A stretch of 64,000 bases of DNA from HLUCCA09 sp039822045 (GTDB lineage Bacteria; Pseudomonadota; Alphaproteobacteria; Rhodobacterales; Rhodobacteraceae). Shown piece by piece: positions 26,501-35,387 of the stretch. The stretch covers positions 62,001 to 126,000 of the forward strand of contig JBCBMY010000009.1 in assembly GCA_039822045.1 (NCBI GenBank), in the 5' to 3' direction. The notes below the pieces were generated by a model. It was not told the origin of the DNA and did not search any database. It saw nothing but the letters and a program-made list of their open reading frames with translations. Each line of letters begins with the position of its first letter. Position 1 is the first letter of the stretch. Both the position numbers and the translations under genes were made by a program.

Positions 26501-26953
26501 ATGCTCAAAGGCATCGATCCCCGGCTGAATGCCGAAGTTCTGCACGCCCTGCGCGCCATGGGGCACGGCGATGCGCTGGTCATCGCCGACACCAATTTCC
26601 CCTCGGACCAGGTCGCGCGACACACCGTTTGGGGCGGCCTCCTCAGGATGGACAACCTGACAAGCGCCCAGGCGGCCAACGCCATCCTGTCCGTCTACCC
26701 CCTCGATACGTTCGTCGAGGATCACGCCGCGCGGATGGAGGTGGTCGACGTGCCCACCGAGATCCCACCCGTGCAGCAAGAGGTCCAGGCCGAAATCGAT
26801 GCTGCGGAGGGTCGATCCTGGCCGATGGTCAGCGTCGAGCGCTTCGACTTCTACGATCGCGCCCGTGAAGCGTACGCCGTCATCCAAACCGGCGAGCGGC
26901 GCTTCTACGGATGTTTCTATTTCCGAAAGGGCGTAGTTCCGCCCGACGCCTAG
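26501..26953 (+). CDS. fucU: L-fucose mutarotase, FucU/RbsD family
   Basis: The product is 150 residues. It interconverts the anomers of a sugar after uptake. FucU/RbsD features are MLKGIDPRLNAEVLHALRAMGHGDALVIADTNFP at the N terminus, with the catalytic-type His in MGHGD, and FYDRAREAYAVIQTGERRFYGCFYFRKG at the C terminus, with the conserved Tyr. The FucU-type spacing suits L-fucose better than ribose. A GGGAGG at 26491-26496 supports the ATG at 26501. All other steps of L-fucose oxidation are encoded within 9 kb. Confidence 0.88.
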   Translation: MLKGIDPRLNAEVLHALRAMGHGDALVIADTNFPSDQVARHTVWGGLLRMDNLTSAQAANAILSVYPLDTFVEDHAARMEVVDVPTEIPPVQQEVQAEIDAAEGRSWPMVSVERFDFYDRAREAYAVIQTGERRFYGCFYFRKGVVPPDA

Positions 26954-26968
26954 CAGGAGCCGCTCGCC

Positions 26969-27892
26969 ATGGCCCATGACATCGTCATTCTTGGCGTCTT
27001 TGTCGCCGACACAGCCTATCGCGCGGATCGGCAGCCCAGGATGGGGGAAACCGTACTGGGCCAGTCCTTCGCTCTCGGGCCGGGCGGCAAGGGATCGAAC
27101 CAGTCGGTCGCGGCCGCCCGAGCAGGGGGCGACGTCGCATTTGTCTCCAAGCTGGGCGACGACCCGTTCGCCGACATGGCGATGTCCACCTGGCAGGGGG
27201 CCGGCGTATCGCCGTTCGTCACCCGCGACGCCGAGAGCTATACCGGCGCGGCCTATATCTTCATCGAGGCGGCCACCGGCAACAACGCCATCATCATCAG
27301 CCCGGGAGCCGCGGCGACGATCTCGGTCGGCGATATCGACGCTCGGGCCGACCTGATCCAGAGCGCGCGGGTCTTCGTCACCCAACTCGAGCAGCCGATC
27401 GAGGCGGCCCATCGTGCGATGGAGCTTGCGCGCGCAGGCGGTGCAACCACCATTCTCAATCCCGCCCCGGCCGCCAATCTGCCCGACGACCTCCTCGCGC
27501 TGAGCGACTACGCCACGCCGAACGAAAGCGAGGCAGAAGCGCTGACCGGGCTGCCGGTGGCCAGCCCGGAGGACGCGGCGCGCGCCGCCGAGGCGCTCAT
27601 GGCCCGGGGCGTCGGCCAGGTGATCATCACGCTCGGCGACAATGGCGCCTTGTTCCACGACGGCAACACGCCGCTCCATGTGCCCTCGATCCGGGCCGGC
27701 GACGTCGCCGAGACAACCGGTGCGGGCGACGCGTTCAATGGCGGCTTCGCCGTCGCGTTGGCCGAGGGCAAGAGCCCGGGTGACGCGGTGCGCTTCGCCA
27801 ATGCCACCGCGGCCATCTCGGTTACCCGCCCGGGCACAGCACCCTCGATGCCCACCCGCGCCGAGATCGACGCTCTGCTTGAACGCCTCTAG
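26969..27892 (+). CDS. PfkB-family sugar kinase (ribokinase-like) 1
   Basis: The product is 307 residues. The first PfkB signature is GPGGKGSNQSVAAARAGGDVAFVSKLGDDPFAD, and the second is ETTGAGDAFNGGFAVALAEG with the catalytic Asp in GAGD. It phosphorylates a sugar with ATP. The overall pattern is nearest ribokinase. It follows fucU by 15 bases with AGGAG before the ATG. A kinase is not needed for the oxidative fucose route in this block, so it may serve a second sugar or a side product. Confidence 0.88.
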   Translation: MAHDIVILGVFVADTAYRADRQPRMGETVLGQSFALGPGGKGSNQSVAAARAGGDVAFVSKLGDDPFADMAMSTWQGAGVSPFVTRDAESYTGAAYIFIEAATGNNAIIISPGAAATISVGDIDARADLIQSARVFVTQLEQPIEAAHRAMELARAGGATTILNPAPAANLPDDLLALSDYATPNESEAEALTGLPVASPEDAARAAEALMARGVGQVIITLGDNGALFHDGNTPLHVPSIRAGDVAETTGAGDAFNGGFAVALAEGKSPGDAVRFANATAAISVTRPGTAPSMPTRAEIDALLERL

Positions 27893-27938
27893 CGCTCCGG
27901 GCCCGGGGCAAGACATTTGCGCACAGTGTATCACGTGC

Positions 27939-27957
27939 TAACATGCTAGTATGATTA
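27939..27957. promoter_or_regulatory. GntR-type operator, copy 3
   Basis: TAACATGCTAGTATGATTA, upstream of the L-fuconate dehydratase gene, matches the palindrome TAACATGCTAGCATGTTA with one extra base in the right half. Confidence 0.65.
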
Positions 27958-27994
27958 CCCCCGGCGTGGCCGGGCCTTGGGAGGGATTGCGGTC

Positions 27995-29293
27995 ATGGTT
28001 GCGAAGATCACCGGCGCGACGACCCATGACATCCGATTTCCCACAAGCCGGATGCTCGACGGCTCCGACGCCATGAACCCAACGCCGGACTACTCCGCGG
28101 CCTATGTGGTTCTGCATGCCGAGGATGGCTACGACGGTCACGGCATGACGTTTACCATCGGACGCGGCAACGAAATCTGCTGCGCCGCGATCGAGGCCGT
28201 GTCCCGACTGATCGTCGGGCGCGATCTCGACGGCCTGTTCGCCGACATGGGCACGACCTGGCGCACCATCACCGGCGACAGCCAATTGCGCTGGACGGGC
28301 CCCGAAAAGGGGGTGATCCATCTGGCCGCCGCCGCCGTGATCAACGCGCTGTGGGACATGTACGGCAAGCGCGCGGGCAAGCCCGTGTGGCGGCTGATTG
28401 CCGAGATGAGCCCGGCCGAACAGGTGGCGCTGGTCGACTGGCGCTACCTGGCCGATGCCCTCCCGCCCGAGGAGGCACGCGAACGCTTGCAGGACAAGGC
28501 CGATGGCAAGGCCGACCGCATCGTCGAGATGGAGCGCACCGGCTACCCGGCCTACACGACGTCCGCCGGCTGGCTCGGCTATTCCGACGACAAGATCCGC
28601 ACCCTGATGCGCGCGGCCCTCGCCGAAGGCTGGACCCACTTCAAGATGAAGGTCGGGGCCAATATCGAAGACGATATGCGCCGCGCCCGGCTGATCCGGT
28701 CAGAGATCGGCCCGGACCGCTTCCTGATGATGGACGCCAACCAAGTCTGGGGTGTCGAGGAGGCGATTGCCAACATGCACCGCCTTGCCGAGTTCGGCCC
28801 CTGGTGGATCGAGGAGCCGACCAGCCCCGACGATGTTTTGGGCCATGCCCGCATTGCGAAGGAGATCGCCCCGGTCACTGTGGCCACGGGCGAGCATTGC
28901 CACAACGCGGTGATGTTCAAACAGTTCATGCAGGCCGACGCGCTCGGCTTCGTGCAGGTCGACAGCTGCCGCCTGGCGGGGCCGAACGAGATCCTGGGCG
29001 TCATGCTCCTGGCCGAGAAATTCGACCTGCCCGTCTGCCCCCATGCCGGCGGCGTCGGCCTCTGCGAACTGATCCAGCATATGAGCTTCGTCGACTACGT
29101 CGCGGTGTCGGCCAGCCTGGAGAACCGCGTTCTGGAATATGTCGATCACCTGCACGAGCACTTCGTCGACCCCGTTCGCACCCTCAACGGTCGGTACGTG
29201 CCGCCGCAAGCGCCGGGATTTTCGGTCGAGATGAAGCCCGAGAGCCTGGCGCGCTTCCGTTACCCCGACGGGCCGGAATGGGCCGGCGTCTGA
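27995..29293 (+). CDS. L-fuconate dehydratase (enolase superfamily)
   Basis: The product is 432 residues. It removes water from L-fuconate to give 2-keto-3-deoxy-L-fuconate. All catalytic positions of the mandelate-racemase/enolase barrel are present: the KxK base pair K217/K219 (HFKMKV), metal ligands D247, E273 and E300, N249, and D323 with H350 (CPHAGG), plus E381. As I recall the Xanthomonas campestris L-fuconate dehydratase numbering (K218/K220, D248, E274, E301, D324, H351, E382), every residue is shifted by exactly one. That is strong support for this substrate. GGGAGGG lies before the ATG at 27995. An operator copy lies upstream. Confidence 0.93.
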   Translation: MVAKITGATTHDIRFPTSRMLDGSDAMNPTPDYSAAYVVLHAEDGYDGHGMTFTIGRGNEICCAAIEAVSRLIVGRDLDGLFADMGTTWRTITGDSQLRWTGPEKGVIHLAAAAVINALWDMYGKRAGKPVWRLIAEMSPAEQVALVDWRYLADALPPEEARERLQDKADGKADRIVEMERTGYPAYTTSAGWLGYSDDKIRTLMRAALAEGWTHFKMKVGANIEDDMRRARLIRSEIGPDRFLMMDANQVWGVEEAIANMHRLAEFGPWWIEEPTSPDDVLGHARIAKEIAPVTVATGEHCHNAVMFKQFMQADALGFVQVDSCRLAGPNEILGVMLLAEKFDLPVCPHAGGVGLCELIQHMSFVDYVAVSASLENRVLEYVDHLHEHFVDPVRTLNGRYVPPQAPGFSVEMKPESLARFRYPDGPEWAGV

Positions 29294-29297
29294 CGCG

Positions 29298-30146
29298 CTA
29301 GGCGTCCCAAGCGACGGTGCGCTGGCGCTGCGTCCCGAGCCCCTCGATACCCAGCACCATCTCCTGGCCCGGGCGCAGAAAGACCTGCGGGTTCTGTCCC
29401 ATGCCGACGCCGGGCGGCGTTCCGGTCGAGATGATGTCTCCCGGATGCAGGCTCATGAACTGGCTGATATAGCTAACGAGATGGGCCACCCCATACACCA
29501 TCGTGCGGGTCGAGCCGTCCTGAAAGCGGTGTCCGTCCACCTCCAGCCACATCGCAAGGTCCTGCGGGTCGGCCACCTCGTCACGGGTGACCAGCCATGG
29601 GCCGATCGGGCCAAACGTGTCGGCCGACTTGCCCTTCACCCATTGCCCGGCGCGCTGAAGCTGGAAGTCTCGCTCCGACAGGTCGTTCACAACGCAGTAT
29701 CCCGCGACATGCTCCATCGCCTGCGCCTCATCGACATAGGCGGCGTGCGTGCCGATGACGACGCCAAGCTCGACCTCCCAGTCTGACTTCGTAGAGCCGC
29801 GCGGGATCCGGACATCGTCGTTCGGCCCGCAGATCGCGCTGGTGGCCTTAAAGAAAAGAACGGGCTCCGGCGGCACATCCATCCCAGACTCGGCGGCGTG
29901 ATCGGCATAGTTCAGCCCGATACAGATGAACTTGGGCACAGCCCCCACGCAGGGCCCGATCCGCGGGTTGCCCTCGACTTGCGGAAGGCCCGCGGGATCA
30001 AGGCCCGCAAGGCGAGACAGAGTGTCGGGCGCCAGTGCCGCTCCATCGATGTCCGTGATCTCGCCAGACAGGTCACGGAGCCCCCCGTGTGCATCGAGCA
30101 GGCCCGGCTTCTCAGCCCCCGGCGGTCCGTAGCGCACAAGCTTCAA
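29298..30146 (-). CDS. 2,4-diketo-3-deoxy-L-fuconate hydrolase (FAH family)
   Basis: The product is 282 residues. It has the fumarylacetoacetate-hydrolase fold: FICIGLNYADHAAESG, the metal-binding DWEVELGVVIG with its Glu-Val-Glu, YCVVNDLSERDFQLQRAGQWVKGKSADTFGP and a late STGTPPGVGMGQNP loop. In the oxidative L-fucose route a member of this family cleaves the 2,4-diketo acid to pyruvate and L-lactate. Other FAH proteins act on other diketo acids, so the substrate is set by context: the 2-keto-3-deoxyfuconate dehydrogenase gene is 12 bases upstream. Confidence 0.86.
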   Translation of the reverse strand: MKLVRYGPPGAEKPGLLDAHGGLRDLSGEITDIDGAALAPDTLSRLAGLDPAGLPQVEGNPRIGPCVGAVPKFICIGLNYADHAAESGMDVPPEPVLFFKATSAICGPNDDVRIPRGSTKSDWEVELGVVIGTHAAYVDEAQAMEHVAGYCVVNDLSERDFQLQRAGQWVKGKSADTFGPIGPWLVTRDEVADPQDLAMWLEVDGHRFQDGSTRTMVYGVAHLVSYISQFMSLHPGDIISTGTPPGVGMGQNPQVFLRPGQEMVLGIEGLGTQRQRTVAWDA

Positions 30147-30158
30147 CGGCTTTCCTCC

Positions 30159-30905
30159 TCAGGTGTTGCTCCAGCCGCCATCGATCGCGATGGCCTGACC
30201 GGTGACAAATCCGCTTTCGTCGGACGCCAGATACACCGCCAGCGCCGCCACCTCGTCGGGCTGGCCGACGCGGCCCATCGGCTGTCGCGCGATGAAATCC
30301 GCGCGGGCTTTGTCGACGTCGCCAATCGCTTCGCCCTGGGCGCGCACCCGTGCATGCCATGACGGGCTCTCGACCGTACCCGGGCAGATCGCGTTGGCCC
30401 GTATTCCTTGCGTGACGAAGTCCGCTGCCACCGACTTGGTCATCCCGATCACGGCCGCTTTGGTGGCACCATAGACGAACCGGTTCGGCGCTGCGATCGT
30501 CGACGATACAGCCGAAGCCATGTTGACGATTGCACCGCCCCCCGTGGCAAGCATCCCGGGCAAAACGGCGCGCGTGACTTGATACATCGCCCGAACATTC
30601 AGGTTCAGGCTGAAGTCGAAATCTTCGGGCGCACAATCGAGGATCGAACCGTGATGAACAAACCCCGCGCAGTTTAACAGGATGCTCCGAGTGCCGACGG
30701 CATCGACAAGCGCTGCAATTGCGGCAGCGTCAGTGACATCCAGTTGCCGGGTGTTACACCCCGCGTCAGCACATGGCCCGAGCGCGTCGGGATTGATGTC
30801 GGTCGCGACCACGTCTGCCCCCTCGGCCGCAAAGGCCAGAGCGGTCGCCTGCCCGATCCCGGCCCCGGCCGCGGTAACGAGCGCGCGCTTGCCCCTCAGT
30901 CGCAT
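30159..30905 (-). CDS. 2-keto-3-deoxy-L-fuconate dehydrogenase (SDR family)
   Basis: The product is 248 residues, a classical short-chain dehydrogenase. The NAD-binding glycine motif is TAAGAGIGQATAL (residues about 11-23), an acidic residue after strand 2 (ATDIN) favours NAD over NADP, the catalytic Ser is in NMASAVSS, and the catalytic pair is in VYGATKAAV. It would oxidise 2-keto-3-deoxy-L-fuconate at C-4. GGAGG precedes the ATG. It is the first gene of a two-gene operon with the FAH hydrolase and is divergent from the regulator, sharing the perfect operator. Confidence 0.87.
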   Translation of the reverse strand: MRLRGKRALVTAAGAGIGQATALAFAAEGADVVATDINPDALGPCADAGCNTRQLDVTDAAAIAALVDAVGTRSILLNCAGFVHHGSILDCAPEDFDFSLNLNVRAMYQVTRAVLPGMLATGGGAIVNMASAVSSTIAAPNRFVYGATKAAVIGMTKSVAADFVTQGIRANAICPGTVESPSWHARVRAQGEAIGDVDKARADFIARQPMGRVGQPDEVAALAVYLASDESGFVTGQAIAIDGGWSNT

Positions 30906-30952
30906 CGTTGCAATTCCTCCGGCACGCCATTGCTCCCCACGGATGCAAAAGC

Positions 30953-30970
30953 TAACATGCTAGCATGTTA
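30953..30970. promoter_or_regulatory. GntR-type operator, copy 4 (perfect palindrome)
   Basis: TAACATGCTAGCATGTTA is a perfect 18-base palindrome between the divergent SDR and GntR genes. It includes the ATG assigned to the regulator (30965), so the regulator probably controls itself and the SDR-FAH operon from this site. Confidence 0.8.
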
Positions 30971-31696
30971 TCTAGCCCCTCCAGCCCGGCGCAAGGCCAA
31001 AGCGGTGCGGCACGGCTTCGACCGCTCGACGAGTTCTCGGGATCGCTGGCCAGCAAGGTCTATCAGAGCCTGAAGGACGCGATCCTGTCGCTCGCCGTCC
31101 AGCCTGGAGAGACCCTGCGCAAGGGCGAGATCTGCGGCCAGCTCAACATCTCGCGCAGCCCGGTGTCAGAGGCGGTCACCCGGCTCGCGGCAGAGGGCCT
31201 CGTCGACGTCGTGCCGCAGGCCGGCACCTTCGTGTCGCGATTCTCGATGCAGGAGATCCGCGAGGGCGCCTTTCTGCGCGAAGCGCTGGAACTGCAAGCT
31301 GTCGAACAGGTGGCCGAAACCATCACCGATGCGCAACTGACCGAACTGCACCGTAACCTAAAGGTGCAGGAAGTCCTCGTGGCCGACCGGGATTTCGCCG
31401 GCTTCTACAAGCTCGACGCCGAGATGCACGAACTGATCATGTCCTATACCGGCTTTCGCCGCCTCGCGCAGATGGCCGAAACAAGCTGGCTGCAGGTCAA
31501 TCGCGCGCGCCAACTGGTCTTGCCCAACCACGACCGGGTGATCGAGACGTTGGAGGAGCACCAGCGCATCGTGGCCGCCCTCGAGGCGCGGGACCCAGCG
31601 GCGGCGCGCGCTGCAACGCGATCCCACCTGCGCCAGTTGATCCGCTACCTGGAGCCGCTGGAGCGGGCCCACCCCGAGCTCTTCCAGGGCAAATGA
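30965..31696 (+). CDS. GntR/FadR-type regulator of the fucose regulon
   Basis: The product is 243 residues. The winged-helix domain is at about residues 25-95 (LASKVYQSLKDAILSLAVQPGETLRKGEICGQLNISRSPVSEAVTRLAAEGLVDVVPQAGTFVS). An FCD ligand-binding domain follows, with the metal-ligand pattern DAEMHELIMSYTGF, HQRIVAALEARD and RSHLRQLI. The ATG lies inside its own palindromic operator and has no obvious Shine-Dalgarno. It is cotranscribed with the isomerase and kinase genes. Five copies of its probable operator in the window make it the best candidate regulator of fucose uptake and breakdown. Confidence 0.87.
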   Translation: MLSSPSSPAQGQSGAARLRPLDEFSGSLASKVYQSLKDAILSLAVQPGETLRKGEICGQLNISRSPVSEAVTRLAAEGLVDVVPQAGTFVSRFSMQEIREGAFLREALELQAVEQVAETITDAQLTELHRNLKVQEVLVADRDFAGFYKLDAEMHELIMSYTGFRRLAQMAETSWLQVNRARQLVLPNHDRVIETLEEHQRIVAALEARDPAAARAATRSHLRQLIRYLEPLERAHPELFQGK

Positions 31697-32670
31697 CGCG
31701 GCCCAATCGCCCCCGCTACGCTGCCCGGCTCAATGCGTTCAAGCCGCTGGTGCCCGGTCGCGCCTCCACGTCCGACCTTATTGCCGCCGCGGGCAGTGTC
31801 GCCGGGCTCGATGCCGCCGATCTCAACTATCCCGATCACGTCGAGGGCACATCCCCGGCAGACCTGTCGCGCCATCTGGGCGACGCCGGCCTTGCCCTCA
31901 ACGGGCTGGCGATGCGCTACTACACCGACCCGGGCTTCAAGCTCGGGGCCTTCACCCATCCCGACCCGGCAATCCGCCGGGCCGCCATCGATCTCACCAA
32001 GCGCGGCATCGATGCGGGTCTCGAGATGGGCGGCGCCCTGATGACGCTGTGGATGGGGCAGGATGGCTTCGACTACGCGTTCCAGATGGACTACGGCCGT
32101 GCCTGGGACGATACGGTCGCTGCGATCGCCGAGGTCTGCGACCATGTCCCGAGCGTCGACATCGCCATCGAGTACAAACCGAACGAGCCGCGCGCCTTCG
32201 CCCTCATGCCCGATGTCGGCACCACGCTCCTGGCCTGCCGCGAGGTTGACCGGCCCAACCTTGGCGTCACTCTGGATTTCGCCCACGTGCTCTACGCCGA
32301 TGAAATGCCAGCGCATTCCGCGGCCCTGATCACACGGCATTCGCGGCTCCTGGGGCTGCACCTGAACGATGGCTACGGCAAGCGCGACGACGGTTTGATG
32401 GCGGGCTCGGTGCACCCGGTGCAGACCGTCGAGCTGTTGGTCGAAATCCTCCGCCAGGGCTATGACGGCGTGATCTACTTCGACACCTTCCCCGACCAGG
32501 GCGGGCTTGACCCGCGCGCCGAGGCTGCGACCAACGTCATTCTGATCGAGCGGCTGCGCAAGGTGGCAGAGGTGTTGGCAGCGGACGCATCGCTGGCCGA
32601 GGCGATTGCGCAGCAGGACGCAGCAGCATCCTCGCGCATCGTGGCAACGGCGCTCTACGGTACGGGATGA
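31693..32670 (+). CDS. Xylose-isomerase-like TIM-barrel sugar isomerase/epimerase
   Basis: The product is 325 residues. Divalent-metal ligands typical of the family appear in order: Glu in DIAIEYKPNEPR, Asp in VTLDFAHVL, His in LGLHLNDGYG and Asp in VIYFDTFPDQGG. This Glu-Asp-His-Asp set resembles L-rhamnose isomerase/RhaI-type enzymes more than xylose isomerase, but the protein is shorter than RhaI as I know it. The substrate is unknown. A 6-deoxy-hexose or its ketose is likely from context. The ATG overlaps the regulator stop, and its stop overlaps the kinase start. Confidence 0.75.
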   Translation: MTRPNRPRYAARLNAFKPLVPGRASTSDLIAAAGSVAGLDAADLNYPDHVEGTSPADLSRHLGDAGLALNGLAMRYYTDPGFKLGAFTHPDPAIRRAAIDLTKRGIDAGLEMGGALMTLWMGQDGFDYAFQMDYGRAWDDTVAAIAEVCDHVPSVDIAIEYKPNEPRAFALMPDVGTTLLACREVDRPNLGVTLDFAHVLYADEMPAHSAALITRHSRLLGLHLNDGYGKRDDGLMAGSVHPVQTVELLVEILRQGYDGVIYFDTFPDQGGLDPRAEAATNVILIERLRKVAEVLAADASLAEAIAQQDAAASSRIVATALYGTG

Positions 32671-33515
32671 GCCTTCTCGTCGTCGGAGCCCTGCATTGGG
32701 ACGTGGTCGTGAGGGCTGCGCGCCTTCCCCGGCTCGACGAAACGCTGAAGGGCGACACCGTCGACTACCGTTTGGGTGGCAAGGGCGGCAATCAGGCCCT
32801 GGCCGCCCGTCGCGCTGGGGCGGATGTCGCCTTTGCCGGGCGCATCGGGTCTGACACCCCAGGTCGCACCATGCGCACCGCTCTCGAACAGGCGGGCGTC
32901 GACGTCTCGCGTCTGCAACAGGGGAGCGGCGCCTCGGGAATGAGCGTTGCGATCACCACCCACGATGGGAGCTACGGCGCCGCGATCGTATCCGGCGAGA
33001 ACCTCAAGATCGACCCGCACCAAGTCGATCTCCCGCCCGGATGCCGCATCGTGCTTCTGCAAAACGAAGTATCGCCACACCTTCTGCCCGCCATGGCGGC
33101 GAAGGCGCACACCGCGGGGGCCGCTCTGTGGCTGAATGCGGCCCCAGCCACCGGCCTTGGCCCTGAGCAGCTCGACCACGTCGACGTCCTCATCGCCAAC
33201 CGGGTCGAAGCGGCGGACCTTTTGGGTACACCGCCCGACGCGATGGACCCACCGACCGCTGTGGAAAGACTGCGAACCATCGCGCCCGGCGCACGGATCG
33301 TCCTCACCCTCGGCGGCGATGGTGTCGCCTTCACCGATGGAACCGGCGCCGTCAGATCTGCACCGGCCCGTCCGGTCCAGGTGATCTCTACCCACGGGGC
33401 GGGCGACGTCTTTGTCGGAACTCTTGCCGCGGCCGAGATCGCGGGCCGATCTTTCCCTGACGCCGTGGCCGCTGCCCAGGATGCCGCGGCAACCCACGTG
33501 GCTCAAATCCGATAG
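32667..33515 (+). CDS. PfkB-family sugar kinase 2
   Basis: The product is 282 residues. The PfkB signatures are YRLGGKGGNQALAARRAGADVAFAGRIGSD and STHGAGDVFVGTLAAAEIAG with the catalytic Asp in GAGD. It is paired with the isomerase before it (overlapping ATGA), which suggests an isomerise-then-phosphorylate route for some sugar beside the oxidative fucose route. Its 3' end overlaps the convergent lactonase gene by 13 bases. Confidence 0.85.
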   Translation: MSLLVVGALHWDVVVRAARLPRLDETLKGDTVDYRLGGKGGNQALAARRAGADVAFAGRIGSDTPGRTMRTALEQAGVDVSRLQQGSGASGMSVAITTHDGSYGAAIVSGENLKIDPHQVDLPPGCRIVLLQNEVSPHLLPAMAAKAHTAGAALWLNAAPATGLGPEQLDHVDVLIANRVEAADLLGTPPDAMDPPTAVERLRTIAPGARIVLTLGGDGVAFTDGTGAVRSAPARPVQVISTHGAGDVFVGTLAAAEIAGRSFPDAVAAAQDAAATHVAQIR

Positions 33516-34336
33516 AACGCCTTCGCCGTCCCGCCAAAGATCGCGGCCCGGTCGTCAGCGCCCAGACCAGCCGTCAGGCGTTCGGCGGCCGCGCGCCACT
33601 CGCCATAGCTTGCCTCCAGCTGGCAGACCGGCCAGTCCGATCCCCACATCACCCGGGTCGGGCCAAAGACGTCAAGGACTTGCGCGGCATAGGGCGCGAG
33701 CTTGTCCACCGACCAGCCATCGATTTCGGTCACCAGGCCGGAGAACTTGCAAAAGGCCCCGGTGTCCTTCGCAAGCGCCCGCATGCCCTCGGCCCAGGCA
33801 GCAAAGGTCTCGCTCGCGTGGGCGCGGATCTGCGGCTTCATACAATGGTCGATCACCACGCGCATGTCCGGGTAGCGCGTCAGGATCGTGTGGAAGTTCT
33901 TCAGATGCCGCGGAAAGCCAAGCGCATCGAAGGTCAGGTCAAGCTCGGTCACCGCCTCGAACGCCCAGGCGATGTCGGCGCGCAGCATCCAGTTGTCGTC
34001 GACGATGTCCTGGATCATCGGCCGAACGCCAACGAATTTGGGATGCTGCGCGAGGCGTTCCAGCTGGCCGCGGTGACCTGGGTCTTCAAAATCCACCCAG
34101 CCCACAACCGCCGCAACCGATGGCGTCGCATCGGCGATCCCGAGCATGTACTCCGTTTCCTCGACGGTCGCCGCCGCCTGCATCAGCACCGTCTGCTCGA
34201 TGCCGTGGTCCGCCAGCATGGGCGCAAGATCGACGGGGTGATAGGGCCGCGCGAGGATGGCATTGTCCATCGGCATCCAGTCGTAGTCGCCGCGCGCCGG
34301 GTGCCAGTAGTGCTGGTGGGCGTCGATCATCGTCAC
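33503..34336 (-). CDS. L-fuconolactonase (amidohydrolase 2 family)
   Basis: The product is 277 residues. It opens L-fuconolactone to L-fuconate. The metal-site histidines are in MIDAHQHYWHP at the N terminus, HCMKP near residue 165, and the late Asp in MWGSDWPV. The DYDWM segment after HQHYW is typical of COG3618 lactonases. It starts one base after the stop of the aldo-keto reductase, so the enzyme that makes the lactone and the one that opens it form an operon. Related enzymes hydrolyse 4-sulfomuconolactone or other sugar lactones, but the operon partner favours fuconolactone. Confidence 0.87.
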   Translation of the reverse strand: MTMIDAHQHYWHPARGDYDWMPMDNAILARPYHPVDLAPMLADHGIEQTVLMQAAATVEETEYMLGIADATPSVAAVVGWVDFEDPGHRGQLERLAQHPKFVGVRPMIQDIVDDNWMLRADIAWAFEAVTELDLTFDALGFPRHLKNFHTILTRYPDMRVVIDHCMKPQIRAHASETFAAWAEGMRALAKDTGAFCKFSGLVTEIDGWSVDKLAPYAAQVLDVFGPTRVMWGSDWPVCQLEASYGEWRAAAERLTAGLGADDRAAIFGGTAKAFYRI

Positions 34337-34337
34337 G

Positions 34338-35369
34338 TTACCCCTCCACCGGTGCGTCGGCGCGCATCAGCCCCTCCGACTTCAGCGCCATCCACAACCC
34401 GGCGGGGATCTCGGCCTGCGCCGCGGCAAGGTTGCTCTCCATCTCGTCCGGGCCCTGCCCACCAGGGATGACGGAGACAACCGACGGATGGCGAAGCGGA
34501 AACTGAAAGGCGGCGTCGACCAAGCGCACGCCGTGATCTCGGCATATCGCCTCGATCCGCCCGACCCGCTCGAGGATCTCCTTTGGGGCGGGATCGTAGT
34601 TATAGAACGCGCCCTCCCTGGGGCCGGTGGCGAGGATCCCGGAATTGTAGGGCCCGCCCACGACGATCCCGATGCCCCGCGCCTCGGCCAGGGGCAGAAA
34701 GCTCTCCAGCGCCTCCTGTTCCAACAGCGTGTAGCGGCCGGCCAGGAGGAACAGGTCGAAGTCGCCACGCTCCGTCAGCCATTGGCAGGGCTGCCATTCG
34801 TTCACGCCCGCGCCGAACGCCGCGATCACACCCTCCTCGCGCAGCTTCAGAAGCGCGCTATAGCCGCCATCCATTAGCTCGTTCAGCCGCACCTCAAGCG
34901 CCTCCTGGCTGCCATGGTTGAAGGCATCCAGATCGTGGGCATAAAGGATGTCGATCCGGTCGATGCCCAACCGCTCCAGGCTGAATTCGACCGAGCGCAT
35001 CACGCCGTCATAGCTGTAATCGTACACCTCGGTGCGCGCGGGCACGTCGAACCATTTGCCATGCCCGTCCCGCGTCGCCTCGGTCGCCACCTTCAGGAGC
35101 CGCCCGATTTTGGTCGACAGAACATAGTCGTCGCGCGGCTTCCCTCGCAGGAAGCGATTGAACCGCGTCTCCGACAGCCCGAGGCCATAGAGGGGGGCGG
35201 TATCATAGTAGCGCACTCCCGAAGCCCAGGCGCCGTCCAGAATTTCGTCCGCCGTCTCGTCGGAAATGGCCCGATAGAGATTGCCGAGCGGCGCAGAGCC
35301 GAACCCCAGTTCGGTAAAGCGCAGTCCGCCGGTTCCGTGTCGATCCCAGTGTCTCGTCTTGATATCCAT
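34338..35369 (-). CDS. L-fucose dehydrogenase (aldo-keto reductase)
   Basis: The product is 343 residues. It has the aldo-keto reductase barrel with Asp-Tyr in GVRYYDTAPLYGLGLSE, Lys in VLSTKIGRLL and His in DILYAHDLD. It resembles D-threo-aldose 1-dehydrogenases, which oxidise L-fucose to L-fucono-lactone with NAD(P). GGGAGGG precedes the ATG at 35369, preferred over a start 17 codons upstream that would lie inside the operator. It is the first gene of the operon with the lactonase and is divergent from the SgcQ-like gene. Confidence 0.87.
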   Translation of the reverse strand: MDIKTRHWDRHGTGGLRFTELGFGSAPLGNLYRAISDETADEILDGAWASGVRYYDTAPLYGLGLSETRFNRFLRGKPRDDYVLSTKIGRLLKVATEATRDGHGKWFDVPARTEVYDYSYDGVMRSVEFSLERLGIDRIDILYAHDLDAFNHGSQEALEVRLNELMDGGYSALLKLREEGVIAAFGAGVNEWQPCQWLTERGDFDLFLLAGRYTLLEQEALESFLPLAEARGIGIVVGGPYNSGILATGPREGAFYNYDPAPKEILERVGRIEAICRDHGVRLVDAAFQFPLRHPSVVSVIPGGQGPDEMESNLAAAQAEIPAGLWMALKSEGLMRADAPVEG

Positions 35370-35387
35370 CGGCGCCCTCCCTCGCAC

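Noticed and set aside
26459..27934. A 491-codon open frame opposite fucU and the first PfkB kinase
   Set aside because: It spans two real plus-strand genes and their gap and has no family pattern.
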